Below are positions 46,991-57,962 of a DNA stretch of 64,000 nucleotides, piece by piece. The notes under the pieces were generated by a model. It was not told the origin of the DNA. It worked only from the letters and a program-made list of their open reading frames with translations, and searched no databases. This DNA is from Garcia nutans. Lineage: Eukaryota > Streptophyta > Magnoliopsida > Malpighiales > Euphorbiaceae. The stretch is from NCBI GenBank assembly GCA_947685225.1, contig CANTUV010000055.1, positions 7,203,501-7,267,500 on the forward strand. The letters are read 5' to 3'. The translations under genes and the position numbers were made by a program. Within the stretch, counting starts at the first letter, position 1; every line of letters starts with the position of its first letter.

Positions 46991-48160
46991 AAATTTCTAA
47001 ATAAAAAATTTTAATTTATCTTTATTAAACTATTTTGTATTTCTCTCTTATTCAAATCACAATACAAAATCTCAAATCCATTTTTATAGTTGAAATAACT
47101 TCATACGCAATAATAAGATTAATTAAAATTTAGATAATAATTTTAAAAAAAGATCGTATTTACTAACATAATTCAATAATTATTTTTAATGATTTTTTTA
47201 CATTTAATCACATAAAAATATGTAAATTGAAACTTTAAATATTTTTATATTTTTTAAAATTATATCAATTATATAGTTTATATTTAAATTTTTAGTTTTG
47301 AATATATTTTTTATTTAGTCTTAACATACTAATAATAATAATAACAATTATAATAAAATAATATTGAGAAAAAAAGTCTAAATCTTTAGCGGCCCAAAAC
47401 ATCTACCGTGTAGAAAATTTTTATTTTCCTTTACAAAAAACAATTGAGATTTCATAATATTATTGATTTGCCACTCAAACAAGGATTTTTAGTTAAGAGT
47501 GGTGGTGATATAGTATAATTTCTCCCCTTCAAGGGTTGATTAACTGAATGTTTTTACTATTTTAATTTTTTTATAAAAATATTTAAGTATATTTAATTAT
47601 ATTAATAATTAAACAATACAAGTTTTTTAATGAAAATGAAATATTTTTAAGAAAATAATTAATTAAATTTTTATTTAATTTACTATAATATTCTTAATTA
47701 AAATTTGAATAAAAAATGTATATGAGTGTAAGTCTTATTATATCTTGAACCTAAAAACGATTACAAATTAATTATATCTTTAACCGTCTAAAGCATTCAC
47801 ATTTCCTTTTTAATTTATTTCTTAAATTAATATTTATATATATATATATATATGCTATTGCCGATCAATCGGATCAATCAGAGAACAGGAGAGGGGAAGA
47901 GAGAGAAAGATAGTCGTTATGGACAAATTATTTCTACTATCTTAGAACACAATATACAACGGTTGGGTGATGACACCGCTTCGTGCAACCACTTTTGTAA
48001 ACTCTAGTAAAGTAAAAATAGCTAAAAGGACAAGGAATGACTATGCACACGTAGGACAATATTCTCCAATGTTTGCGAGGTTTTGAAACTCATTTTGGAC
48101 GAATTTGGCCTTCTATCACCAGTAACGGACCCAAAACATTAGTAGGGGGCAAAATTCAGT
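46991..48160. other. AT-rich intergenic DNA
   Basis: A (TA)n tract at 47,836-47,853 and otherwise unstructured A/T-rich sequence. At 48,115-48,165 AACGGACCCAAAACATTAGT resembles the ends of plant transposons with GGATCC-like termini, but no partner end was found. Confidence 0.5.
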
Positions 48161-48420
48161 AGCTGGATGTTGGTTGGTCGTTGGTCGGCTAGCCTCCTAT
48201 TGCTGAGCTGCCTCTCCTCTCCTCTATCTTCTTCAACCTCTCACACGCGTAGGCACATAGCCTTCCACCTCCCCCTTGTCTGCGAATGCAGCAAGCCCAC
48301 CAATGGCCAAGAAGAGAAGTACCCCCCACTCTATTGGACGTCGATAGGGGGTCGTTTGCCCCTCGACCCCTCTAAGTCCATTCTTGTCCATCACAATGAT
48401 TAAGGTAACAAGTGGCCTAG
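48160..48420 (+). other. GC-rich patch with a 78-codon ORF of unknown nature
   Basis: About 260 bases with clearly higher G+C than their flanks (CTGCCTCTCCTCTCCTCTAT, GGGGGTCGTTTGCCCCTCGA). An ORF at 48167-48403 begins MLVGRWSASLLLLSCLSS, superficially like a signal peptide, but no family is recognised and there is no gene context. It may be a captured gene fragment in a transposon or plain noncoding DNA. Confidence 0.3.
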
Positions 48421-49079
48421 GTGAGTCGATATAGATGAAGTATTTTATGAAGAGTCGAAAATAAATTAGGAACTAAATTGGAGTGATGATCTTGAGATCT
48501 TCAAAAGATGATGGTCCCATTTGTGTTGGCCTAGGTTTAGAATATTGTCTTGAACATGCATGGTGAATATGTTGTAGCAAAATGCTAAGTTTGGACTTAC
48601 CAAGAATTTTCCAATGCCTAAATTAGTCAATTGATTCTTTAATATTCTCAAGGAAAAAGATGATCAACCTTAAGCTTTTTATCTGGTTACTTAGTAGTAT
48701 AGAAAATAAAAAAGGAAATAAAGAGAAAAAAAAGAAAAGAAAAGAAAGCAAGAGAAGAGAACTAATATTTCCTTCCCATTATTTGGTTATCTAATTAAAA
48801 CAAAAAAGAAAGTAAAGTTTATAAAATTCATTTTTTACTATTATATATACTCCCATCATTTTAAGTTGATAAAAGATAAATTAGTAACTTCTTAGACCAT
48901 GCCTTTTTATTTGTTTTTATTTTCCTTATTTTCTCTCCAAATTGATATAAAAAGGTTGGATAATTAAAGGGAAAATAGAGTAAGTTATTTATATTATTTT
49001 TTCTTTTTTTCTTTTGTTAGAAAATCTTGTGTTTTAAAATGTGCAAATTAGGAATTAATCTATGAATAAAAAAATTAAG
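48421..49079. other. AT-rich spacer
   Basis: An A/G-rich stretch at 48,705-48,760 (AAAGAGAAAAAAAAGAAAAG). No coding sequence recognised. Confidence 0.55.
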
Positions 49080-49620
49080 GAGAAGAATAAGAGAAGTAAT
49101 CATACAAGGCACAAAGATTTATATGGTTCGACAATTTGTCTACGTCTACGGGAGTCTTCTTGCTTTATTTGGTAGAAAGAGAGTACAATTGATATTTTTC
49201 TTTTTTCTCTTAATGTATTATATTTATTATCTAGGATGCTCCATATATAGTATTTATGTATCCTAGATATATAAGAAAACCCTTTTCTTATTCTAACCCC
49301 TTTTCCTGCTCAAACTTTATTATAAAACTAATAATCCTCATTTATTTTGAACTCCTAGCAAAAATTGATTTTGATTATAAGCCATTATTTAATAATTTTT
49401 ACCTTGGCGAATAATCATCCTCTTAGGAGACTCGCTGAACGTTGAAGACTCGTACCTCCACTTGAGTTTAACATCTTCATAAATTCTCAGTTTGTGACTT
49501 GGAACAAGTTCAAACAATGTTTGAACTCCTCTAAAGATAACATTTTTGTCAATATATCTGCTGTATTTTTTATAAAGTCATACTTGGCATGTAATTTATT
49601 AATTATTCTAGTTATATTTT
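49080..49620 (-). mobile_element. copia 3' end (RNase H tail plus LTR-like sequence), minus strand
   Basis: The minus-strand frame at 49620-49487 ends NTADILTKMLSLEEFKHCLN with QVTN before the stop, matching the last residues of copia RNase H (ADILTK...F.HCL). Downstream on that strand, CAAGTGGAGG looks like the polypurine tract. The following sequence carries, on the plus strand, TATGGTTCGACAATTTGTCT then ACGTCTACGGG, a word common in plant LTRs. LTR limits and the rest of pol are not identifiable. Confidence 0.55.
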
Positions 49621-49829
49621 TAGTGTTATTAATTAAATTTAATGAATTTTTATTGTGAAAACTAGAATAATTGTTATCTTGAAACTTGGCTTTAAAAACA
49701 TGAGTTTGGAGCTCAAAATTAATCAAAATATGATGGAAGTAAAGATGCAAAACAAAAAGAAAGCAAAACATCTCAAAATATAAGGAACTTTGCCTCCACA
49801 TTCGTGCAACTCATTTCCCACGCCCATGG

Positions 49830-51060
49830 AAACCGACTTGAATTTGTCTAAGAAAGAAGAAAAGAAGATGAAGATGTGCAAACCAAACTGCATAGCCGTG
49901 CATTCCAAATTTCTATTGTCTACAAAGAAGTTTCGCAAGCCTCGATGTGGTATAATTATTCATGGGCATGGGGATCATTATGCACGCATGTGGCTGTGGA
50001 ATTCTTATGGCAACTGTAGACTTAAATTTATGAAAATTCCTACTCAATTTGGATTCCTAATCAAGAAAAAAATCCCTAAATATGTCATAAATTTAGTCCT
50101 AAATAGATTAGAAGTCAAAACGGTTGCACTAATTTTATTCCTAATCAGTTTAGTAATCTCCAAGCTCCTATATAAGCAAGCCACCATCCTTATTTTTATC
50201 ATCCTTTAATTATTAGTTCTTCATAAATTCTTAAGATTTTCTTTGGAGAAAGAGAAGGAGGCTTATTCTTAGGAGTGATTCAAGATTCAAGCAAGAGTTC
50301 TATTCAATCCAAAGGAGTTTTTGAGTTTGATTTATTTTTCTTTTAGATTTATTGTCTTTTATAATCTTTTTTGTTTCTTTTATTATTTATTTTTCAATTA
50401 TCTTTAACTAGACCCTAATTAGAGTTAGATTATTTAAGTAGTTATTTTATGGAGAACTTCATATTTATTTAATTCAATAATTATTCTCTTTTTTATTATT
50501 TATTATCTTTGTGCTTAAAACTACAATTATCCGGCCAATAATTGTTAAATCTAAGATATTATGAGATGGAGTGAGAGTGAAATATAATATTAATTCAAGA
50601 AGTTAATAATCTTAAGTAGCCTTTGCTTGGAAATAAGAAAAAAAAAATACTTAGTAGGTTGTTTAAAATTTTTCACAAAACTTAATAAGTTGAATTAATT
50701 CTTATGATCGTGGGAGTAAACATAGGAAATAATTTTAATACTAGTTTTAGATCTTGAGAGAGGCTAGAACTTAAATTAGGTGAGTTCACTAATTAAAGGA
50801 AAATAATATTGAGTTAATACCTTAGAATGACCATAAATAACTAATTAAATAAGTCTAACCCTAACTTAAAAAATATAAGAGTTAAATTTAATTAGTTGTT
50901 AGTTTAATCAATTTAGCTTAAGTTAAAAATAAAATCAATTGAGTTTTTCAAATAATAATTTATTTATTTATTTGATACTTAGAATTAATCATTCCTCATG
51001 GGAATGATACTCTACTTGCTCTATATTACTTGATTTCTACACTGTGAATTTGCAGCTATA
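49830..51060 (+). mobile_element. Probable gypsy (Athila-like) LTR, plus orientation
   Basis: A TATA-box-like CTCCTATATAAGCAAGCC lies at about 50,167. A long untranslated stretch follows, ending in TCCTCATGGGAATGATACTC and TATTACTTGATTTCTACACT at 50,995-51,045, which resembles the 3' part of Athila-type LTRs (GGGA.CGATACTC...TTACTTG...GTGCACTTGC). The ORF at 49790-50209 runs across it and is probably fortuitous. The limits are approximate and no target duplication is seen. Confidence 0.42.
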
Positions 51061-51133
51061 AAGTTAAGTATAGCATAATAATTTTTCTTTGTGTATATCT
51101 TTATCAACAAAATCTCACTTGAAGAACTTGTCT

Positions 51134-51801
51134 ACCTTTACTAGGACGTTCTCCACAATACCCAAAGGTAACTTTATGGATCCATCAGCTAACTGGAGTG
51201 TCATTTTTGTAGCCATCAAGTATGTAAATCTAAGCTTTCTGCAAATAGAAATTGACACTCATACTAGCACCCAAGTCACACAAAGCTTTAAAATTAAATT
51301 CACCCATGGTGCTAGAGATTGAGAAACTCCCTGAAACTTTTAATTTTTAAGGTAGTTTCTTTTGTATGATGGCGCTTTATTTGGCTGTCAAGTTCACTGT
51401 CTCATTTTCTTTAAGTCTTCTTTTCTTTGTTAAAATTTCCTTCAAAAACTTGACATAACTTAGCATTTGGGCTAGCGCTTCATCAAATGGGATATTGATC
51501 CATAATTGCTTAAAGACCTCTAAAAATTTTTCATACTGTTTTTCAAGTTTCTGTTTTTGTAATCTTTGAGGAAATGGTATAGGGGAACAAAAAGCTTCAC
51601 TTCTATCTTGAAGGAAATTGGTTCATTTTCCTCCTTTGCTTTCTCAACTTCTTTTTCCTTCAACTTTTCTTGAACCCTTTCTTCTTTTTTACTTGTTTCA
51701 ATTTTTCTTGGAACAACATCTTGTAATTGTTTACTACTTCTTAGCATAACCTTGGATTAACTTCAATTTTGCTAGGAAGGGCACCTTGACTCCTTGACCC
51801 A
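51134..51801 (-). repeat. Second copy of the gypsy gag/protease junction
   Basis: Matches 54421-55110 along almost its whole length in the same orientation, with scattered substitutions and one missing block of about 20 bases near 51,752. It encodes broken remains of the protease N-terminal region and the basic linker (KKEERVQEKLKEKEVEKAKE at 51,690-51,630). The frame is disrupted by stops. Confidence 0.85.
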
Positions 51802-53940
51802 ACTCCCCCAAACCTAGGATATTGCTTGTCCTCAAGCAATATACAAGACTCAATTAAAGAAAAATCATGGGTTCTTTTCTCAGATTGTTTATTCAAAAAG
51901 AAATTTCATGGTATGAATTCAACATCCATTACTCAATTCAATAAGTCACACATTCTTCATTAAGATTTTTCTCCAGTAGTATATATAGTATATACAATTC
52001 AAAGATAAAGAGGTTTCACTTTAGATAGGCATGTACTTCTTTATTTTACCATGAATTTCTAGTTGTTAGAGAACTAAACATGTCTCATATGCATACTTAT
52101 CTAGTCTTCTCCACTAATTTGCTTTGCTAATTCAAGAAGAATCATCAGGTCTTTAAAAGCTTGTAATGTGGATAAATAGGGTTTTGGCCAATATGAAACT
52201 AAGATTTTTCAATGGAAATGAACTTTCTAAGGAAACCACACATTTAACTTGAGTGAGCTTCAATTTACTTCACAATTTGCAAGACCATTCCTCCAACTTT
52301 TTTGGATTCGATTTGAGTCGGGGTACAAAGATATTATTTTAGATTTTCCCCCAAACTCAATTTTTGACAATAGAAGGATATTACTTAGCTTTAAACAACT
52401 ATAACAACTTAATTAACTTCATCACTCTTTAATTTACTATATACTAAGTTTCTTTAAAGAAAATTCACATCCAATAGGGTTGAAATTTACGGCTTTAAAT
52501 ATATTAAAGAAAAGCAAGCTAAAAACATAATTTAAAGCTCAAAGGGGTGACTAGTGGTAGATTTCAAAATTTAGTGGATGTATGGATTGAGCTAGCAAAA
52601 AATGCCTAAATCATTTTCTCTTATTCTTAGTAAAAATCTCATTTTGCCTCAAAGACTAAACTAAGCATGTTCTAGGCTTAGACAAAAATGAAAGTTTCCT
52701 AATAAAAATTTAAAGAGCAAGAGCCCTCTTTAAGTAAGTATTCACTCCTAAAAAACTAAATTAAATATACTAAAAAAGAAAATTCTAATGAACAATGAAT
52801 TTCTAACATCCTCAAGGTCTATCGATCAAATGGAAATGAAAATTTATACAATTTAAGCAAAATGTTAATCATCATTGAAAAATAGTCTAAAATGAAATCA
52901 GATCCTGCACAAGACTCTTTTAGACAAGTAATTCACATTTTATTACCCAATCAAAAAGCTTTTAGCAAAGTTAAAATCAACTCAAGTACCAATTCAATTC
53001 TACCACACTTTCATTAAATTTAGCTCCCATTAACAAAGATCCCCAACATGTACATTGTATTGATCAAACCCCAACATTCAATCAACATATTATCGAATTA
53101 AATTAGCAAAACCATCATAAATTCCAAAATAAACCTCCAAAATCCAAAAGTATCCGATTTAATAAAAACATTCATTGTAACAAAACCAACCAATCAAGTC
53201 ACAAAATGCAAATATCCAAAGTACACTAGAAATTAGAATTAAATCATCAAACACATAAAGACATAAGAAACTAAAAACAAACTAAAAACATAAAGGAGTT
53301 CAAAATTGACAAAAGAAACTTCACTCTGTGAATCCCTCCAAACTTAGATTGGACATTGTCCTCAATGTCTAGAGGGAATCATAAATCTGCTTGGTGAGAA
53401 TATGGTGTAGGTGGATCGATGGACGAGGATGGAGCATTTGGATTATGGGAGGAGGAAGGAACATTGGGATCTACTAGACCATGTGAAGCATATGAAATAC
53501 ACAGGCATGTACAACTTTAAGGACACGCTCATGTAAACGATTTCAATTCTGCCTGCTTTTTAGCTTCAATGTCTAGTAGCTCTCAAAGATACACGGGCGT
53601 GTGAGGCTTAAGTGACATGCTCGTGTAGTTGATTTTGAATCTATTTTCCTTGCACCATTTGAATACAGTAGCCATCTTAAATACACGGGCATGTGGTCTA
53701 CAATTGACACGCCCGTGGGTTTGCTTCCAGGTCTGACTTCTTTGATTTAGCACATTGAGGAACCTACAAAGGCAATGTATCAACCCATCAGTTTAGAAAA
53801 TCAAACAAATGCAACAAGAATGGAGAGAAAATGACCTAGCATAAGGAAAAACTCAAAATATTAAAGAAAAAAAATTAAGAAAAGAAAAACTTGGTTTGCC
53901 TCATAAGAGCGCTTGTTTAAAGTCATTAGCTCAATTTTGC
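51802..53940 (-). other. Noncoding internal region of the gypsy cluster
   Basis: Contains CCCCCAAACCTAGGATATTG with CTTGTCCTCAAGCAA at about 51,806-51,840 and CTCCAAACTTAGATTGGACA with TTGTCCTCAATG at about 53,336-53,372. These words are typical of the noncoding spacer of Athila/Tat-type gypsy elements. No RT, RNase H or integrase sequence is visible on either strand. Confidence 0.55.
53499..53718. repeat. 92-bp periodic array of paired ACACGGGCGTGT-like motifs
   Basis: Six near-palindromic 12-mers occur as three pairs: 53499/53523, 53591/53615 and 53683/53707. Within each pair the spacing is 24 bases and the period is exactly 92. Sequences are ACACAGGCATGT/ACACGCTCATGT, ACACGGGCGTGT/ACATGCTCGTGT and ACACGGGCATGT/ACACGCCCGTGG. 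Between motifs the sequence is only weakly conserved. The array lies in the gypsy spacer. Confidence 0.8.
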
Positions 53941-54049
53941 CTTATAGAGTTTAAGGTGAAAATCGACAGAATAATCTCTTGCCCTCAATGCCATTTATGA
54001 AGTATGGTCTTGATTGATCCTTCCCAAATGCTTTAAAATCACATTTTTC

Positions 54050-54689
54050 TCAAGATGAAATTGATGATAGAGCTATACATGCTAGAGTGTTGATGACGAT
54101 TCCCATGTCTTCACACTTTGCACTGATATTCTGTTTCTCTTGAAAGGATTCTTCTCGATCTTCCTTCTCAAAACTATCTTGTACCTCTCTATCAATAGTG
54201 TCCACTCGAAAGCAATTATTCATAGGGAATGGATTATTCATTGATTTGATTAAATCAAATTCCACCTTATCATCTCCCAACTCTCAGTGTCAACTTTCCT
54301 TCTTGTACATCGATTAGTGCTACAACAGTTGCCAAGAATGGTCTTCCAAGAATCAATGGGAGCTCCACATCTTCCTCCATCTCTAAAATGACAAAATTTA
54401 TAAGTAAGTACAATTTGTTTACCTTTACTAGCACATTCTCCACAATACCCAAAGGTAACTTTACGGATCTATCAACTAGCTGGAGTGTCATTTTTGTAGC
54501 CTTCAAGTCCGTAAATCCAAGCTTCCTGTAAATAGAAATTGGCATTAAGCTCACACTAGCACCCAAGTCACATAAAGCTTTAAAATTAAATTCACCCATG
54601 GTGCAAGGGATTAAGAAACTCCCTGGATCTTTCAATTTTTGAGGTAGTTTCTTTTGTATGATGGTGCTATATTCAGTTGTCAAGTTCAC
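54050..54689 (-). pseudogene. gypsy (Athila-like) protease region
   Basis: A 139-codon open frame (54689-54270) contains an aspartic protease fold: FNFKALCDLGASVSLMPISI (active site here reads DLGAS where DSGAS or DLGAS is usual in Athila) and LPLILGRPFLAT. The next frame (54280-54050) continues with VEFDLIKSMNNPFP, the segment that normally joins protease to reverse transcriptase. The two frames overlap by about 10 bases, so a small frameshift separates them. No RT follows. Confidence 0.8.
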
Positions 54690-55016
54690 TATCTCATTTT
54701 CTTCTAGTCTTATTTTTCTTTGTTAAAATTTCTTTAAAAAACTTGACATAACTTGGCATTTGGGCTAACGCTTCAGCAAATGGGATATTGATCTGTAATT
54801 GCTTAAAGACCTCTAAAAATTTTCATACTGTTTTTCAAGTTTCTATTTTTGCAATCTTTGAGGAAATGGTATATGGGGAACAAAAGGCTTCACTTCTATC
54901 TTGAAGGGAATTAGTTCATTTTCCTCCTTTGCTTTCTTAACTTCTTTTTCCTTCAACTCTTCTTGAACCCCTTCTTCTTTTTTACTTGTTTCAATTTTTC
55001 TTGGAACAACATCTTG

Positions 55017-55328
55017 TCATTGTTTATCACTTCTTAGTATAACCGCTTTGTAATGCTCCCTTGGATTAACTTTGATTTTACAAGGAAGGACACCTTGACT
55101 CCTTGACCCAGAAGAACTAGCAATTTGCCTAATTTGCATCTCAAGACTTCTACTTTGATTGGCAATTTGGTCCATCTTTGCTTCTAACCGGTCATATTGC
55201 TTATCTAGTTTGTCAAACCTCTCACTAGATACAGAAATGAATTTCTCTAAAGCAGTCTCATAAGCCGGTTTGTTGTCTTGATAATGTGCTTGACCTTGGT
55301 TCTGATTTTGAAATGGTGGTTGATACAT
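55017..55328 (-). pseudogene. gypsy (Athila-like) gag C-terminal, coiled-coil segment
   Basis: 103 codons. A Gln/Asn-rich start (PPFQNQNQGQAHYQD) is followed by a heptad-like helix (ERFDKLDKQYDRLEAKMDQI) and LPCKIKVNPREHYKAVILR, matching the gag-protease linker of Athila-type elements. Frame breaks occur on both sides. Confidence 0.75.
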
Positions 55329-55468
55329 TCCCCTTTGGTTGAATTAGTTCCCTTGATTGCCTTGGTTTCCTTGGTTACTAACCATGAAAGATTTTGATGG
55401 TTGCGCCAATTGGAGTTATAGGTGTTACCATATTGAGGTTGAGGTGTCCGATTTTGATTGCCAATAAA

Positions 55469-55939
55469 CTAAACTTGTTCATACCCTTGGCATTCCATAG
55501 TTTGGTGGCCTCCTCTATAATTTTCACAACTAGCAACATTACCAAGGTTCACATGCTCAAACTTCTTAGCTAAAGCATCAACTTTAGCCTCCAAAAGAGA
55601 TATCTCATCAACTTCATGAATCTTAGCTACCTCCTTCTTCTTTGATATCTCATAAATGTTAGCAGCCATAGCTTCAAGAAGTTGCAAATCCTCAATATGA
55701 CTTTTATTAATTAATGCTCCACCGACAGCTGCATCAATTGTGCTTCTCAAAGAACCATTAACTCCATTATAAAATATTTGAATTATCATCCAATCTGGAA
55801 TCCCATGATGCCGACACTTCCTTTGAAGTTCCTTGTATCTTTCCCAAGCTTCATACAATGACTCACCATCATGTTGAGAAAAATCAGTTATGTCATTTCT
55901 GCACTTGGCAGTTTTTCCAGGTGAAAAGTATTTAGCCAA
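55469..55939 (-). pseudogene. gypsy (Athila-like) gag, Retrotrans_gag domain
   Basis: 156 codons. AKYFSPGKTAKCRNDITDFS and ESLYEAWERYKELQRKCRHH with PDWMIIQIFYNGVN are the hallmark of the Retrotrans_gag (capsid) domain of Athila-like gypsy elements. EAMAANIYEI lies in the C-terminal part and a CENYRGGH... knuckle remnant near the end. The N-terminal part of capsid is in the next entry; about 150 bases between them are shifted in frame. Confidence 0.85.
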
Positions 55940-56504
55940 GAAAGCTTTTGATAAACCATCCTAAATAGTAAAAGTTCTGGCAGCATGTCCTAATAACCAA
56001 CTCTTTGCTCTATCCTTTAAGGTGAATGGGAAGAGTCAAAGACGGATAACAACATCACTAACACCATTTATCTTAATAGTATCACAAATCTCAAGAAAAC
56101 TTTGCAAATGACCAATTGCATCTATCATGCCCAAAAAAGAGAATTTGTTTTGCAATATTAATCAAGGCTGGCTTTAACTTAAAGTTATTTGCATTTATTG
56201 CGAGTCTAGCTATGCTAGAGCCTACTTTTGCAGTGGGCATAGCATACTCCCCAAGAGCTCGATTTTCTGAATCTTCTGCCATTTCTTTTTCACTATCAAT
56301 CACAAAGTCTAAATCAATTGCTTCCTCAAAAACTTCAGTGTTTCCTTGTCTTTCTCTTTCTTCTCTTTCCAAACGCAATCTTTCTCTTCTAACTCTATTG
56401 TTTGTCTTACACTGTCTTTCAATTTCTGGATTATAATCTTTTAAGATTGTGTATGGATTACTACACATAAATGTTCTGCATAAAAGAAAATTAAAAACAA
56501 TCAA
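55940..56504 (-). pseudogene. gypsy (Athila-like) gag N-terminal region
   Basis: Frame 56504-56091 holds a charged stretch (RRERLRLEREERERQGN), then MAEDSENRALGEYAMP and INANNFKLKPALI, typical of the Athila gag start. It breaks near 56,140. The remaining capsid sequence to 55,940 (IRLRLFPFTLKDRAKSWLLG in another frame) links to the next part. The true start codon is uncertain. Confidence 0.78.
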
Positions 56505-56560
56505 AATAAAGCTCCAAATTAATAATCTTACTGAATTTTAATGTTATCAAAATTATTGCC

Positions 56561-56580
56561 TTCCACGGCAATGATGCCAA
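56561..56580 (-). other. gypsy primer-binding site, degenerate
   Basis: On the minus strand TTGGCATCATTGCCGTGGAA resembles the Athila/Tat consensus TGGCGCCGTTGCCGGGGA. Its place, upstream of gag, fixes the element's orientation. Confidence 0.7.
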
Positions 56581-56584
56581 AAAC

Positions 56585-57250
56585 TTACTGTTGTTGTGGT
56601 GAATGGTGTATGTGTATGTTCTATGACTATACTACAAGTGCACGATATTATTTCTCGAAGTAAAATGGTAGAGTGAGTGTCGTATCTATAGGGAATGTGC
56701 ATTTAATTAACCTAAATTCAATGCAACTATTATCTGGAAATTACCAACTTACAACAATAAAAATTTACCAGATTAATTTAAATTTATCTTAATTAATTAC
56801 TTTAAATTAGGTATTCAAACAATCAATAATAAATGGATAGGATTAGATTTTATTGGAGTTTTTACTATAGATCTAATTATTGAATTATTAAAGTCCTGTT
56901 CTTGAGTTTTGGTTACATGAAAAAATTTATTTAATATTCTTTTAATTTATAAAGTCCTTACTCCGTTTATGTATTTCCTCCATAAAAAAAAAAGTTTTAT
57001 CGGTAAAATAAAGTAATGATCAAAGTCTCAACATATGGCCCATAAGTTGACTATAAAGATTGTTAAAAAAAAAAAGTTGACTGTGAAGAGGTAAAGGGGA
57101 CAGGTTTAACTGGTGCGAATTAGATGCATTTCATGCAACCCCATTGCAAAATTATATGGTGATTAGAATTATTTTGTGCTGAAAAAATAGATCTTATATT
57201 CGCAATTAAGTGAATTTCATATAAAAATCATGAGAGACATTGGAATTTTA
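56585..57250 (-). repeat. gypsy 5' LTR (minus orientation), limits approximate
   Basis: Read on the minus strand, the part next to the primer site is CCCTATAGATACGACACTCA ... ATATCGTGCACTTGTAGTAT, the usual 3' part of Athila-like LTRs. The outer limit near 57,250 is a guess. No second minus-oriented LTR was found on the left side. Confidence 0.5.
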
Positions 57251-57962
57251 GAAGATTGGTGCTGGTAAGATCAAACAGTGCAAAGTTCCGAGTTAAGGCG
57301 AGTACTAATATACTAGCGGATAAAAATTAGCTATCTTCTTGCAATCTTGCTCTTTTTTTTAGTCATAATTTTCTTGATTTCTTTTCTCTTTAATTAGTCT
57401 TGTCTTCTCTCTCTCTCTCTCTCTCTCTTTTCTGTTTTTGCTAGCTGCTTTCAAATTTGATGAACATGTTCAGAAATTATTTGTATTCTTGCAGCATGAA
57501 ATATAGCATTTGAACATTTAATATTTGTCAAGAAAATAATCACCCATCTAAGCTAATTAATTGTTTAAATTGGAAATATACTCGTACAAATATATAAAAA
57601 TGAAATAGAAATCTTATGGAAAGTATTGGTCCGAAATGGATAATAAAAGAAATACTGGATATGCACACTCAAAGAGCAAGCATTGTCTCCATGGATAAGA
57701 AAGTTGATTCTCGCCAACTACTTTAATTCAAGATTCAAATTCTCTCTTTCCCTATATTTTTAGTGCAAAAAATACATTAATGCATGCATGCCACTAATTC
57801 ATCAGCCCTTCATCCAGATCTGCATACATGTTTCAATTTTTTTTAGGATAAGAATCCAAATAAGAATGTCTCTCTCTCTCTCTCTCTCTTTTAATGTTTG
57901 AAGTGAACCCATTCATGTTGTTGTTGCTTGTTTTCTATAGGGGAAGCCAAAAAAGAAATAAG
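57251..57962 (+). promoter_or_regulatory. Upstream region of the ankyrin gene, with CT microsatellites
   Basis: (CT)n tracts lie at about 57,406-57,428 and 57,871-57,890. TTGCTTGTTTTCTATAG at about 57,925-57,941 could be a splice acceptor, so the coding start may lie in a second exon. No TATA box can be assigned with confidence. Confidence 0.35.

Noticed and set aside
49790..50209. Plus-strand 139-codon ORF with a Lys-rich middle and hydrophobic end
   Set aside because: No family signature, and it runs through the TATA region of an LTR-like sequence.
56116..56436. Plus-strand 106-codon ORF
   Set aside because: Antisense shadow of gypsy gag.
57894..57962. Start of the ankyrin gene at the upstream ATG (57894)
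   Set aside because: The extra N terminus spans a likely splice acceptor (TTTTCTATAG), and the family normally starts near MEDGKD at 57963.
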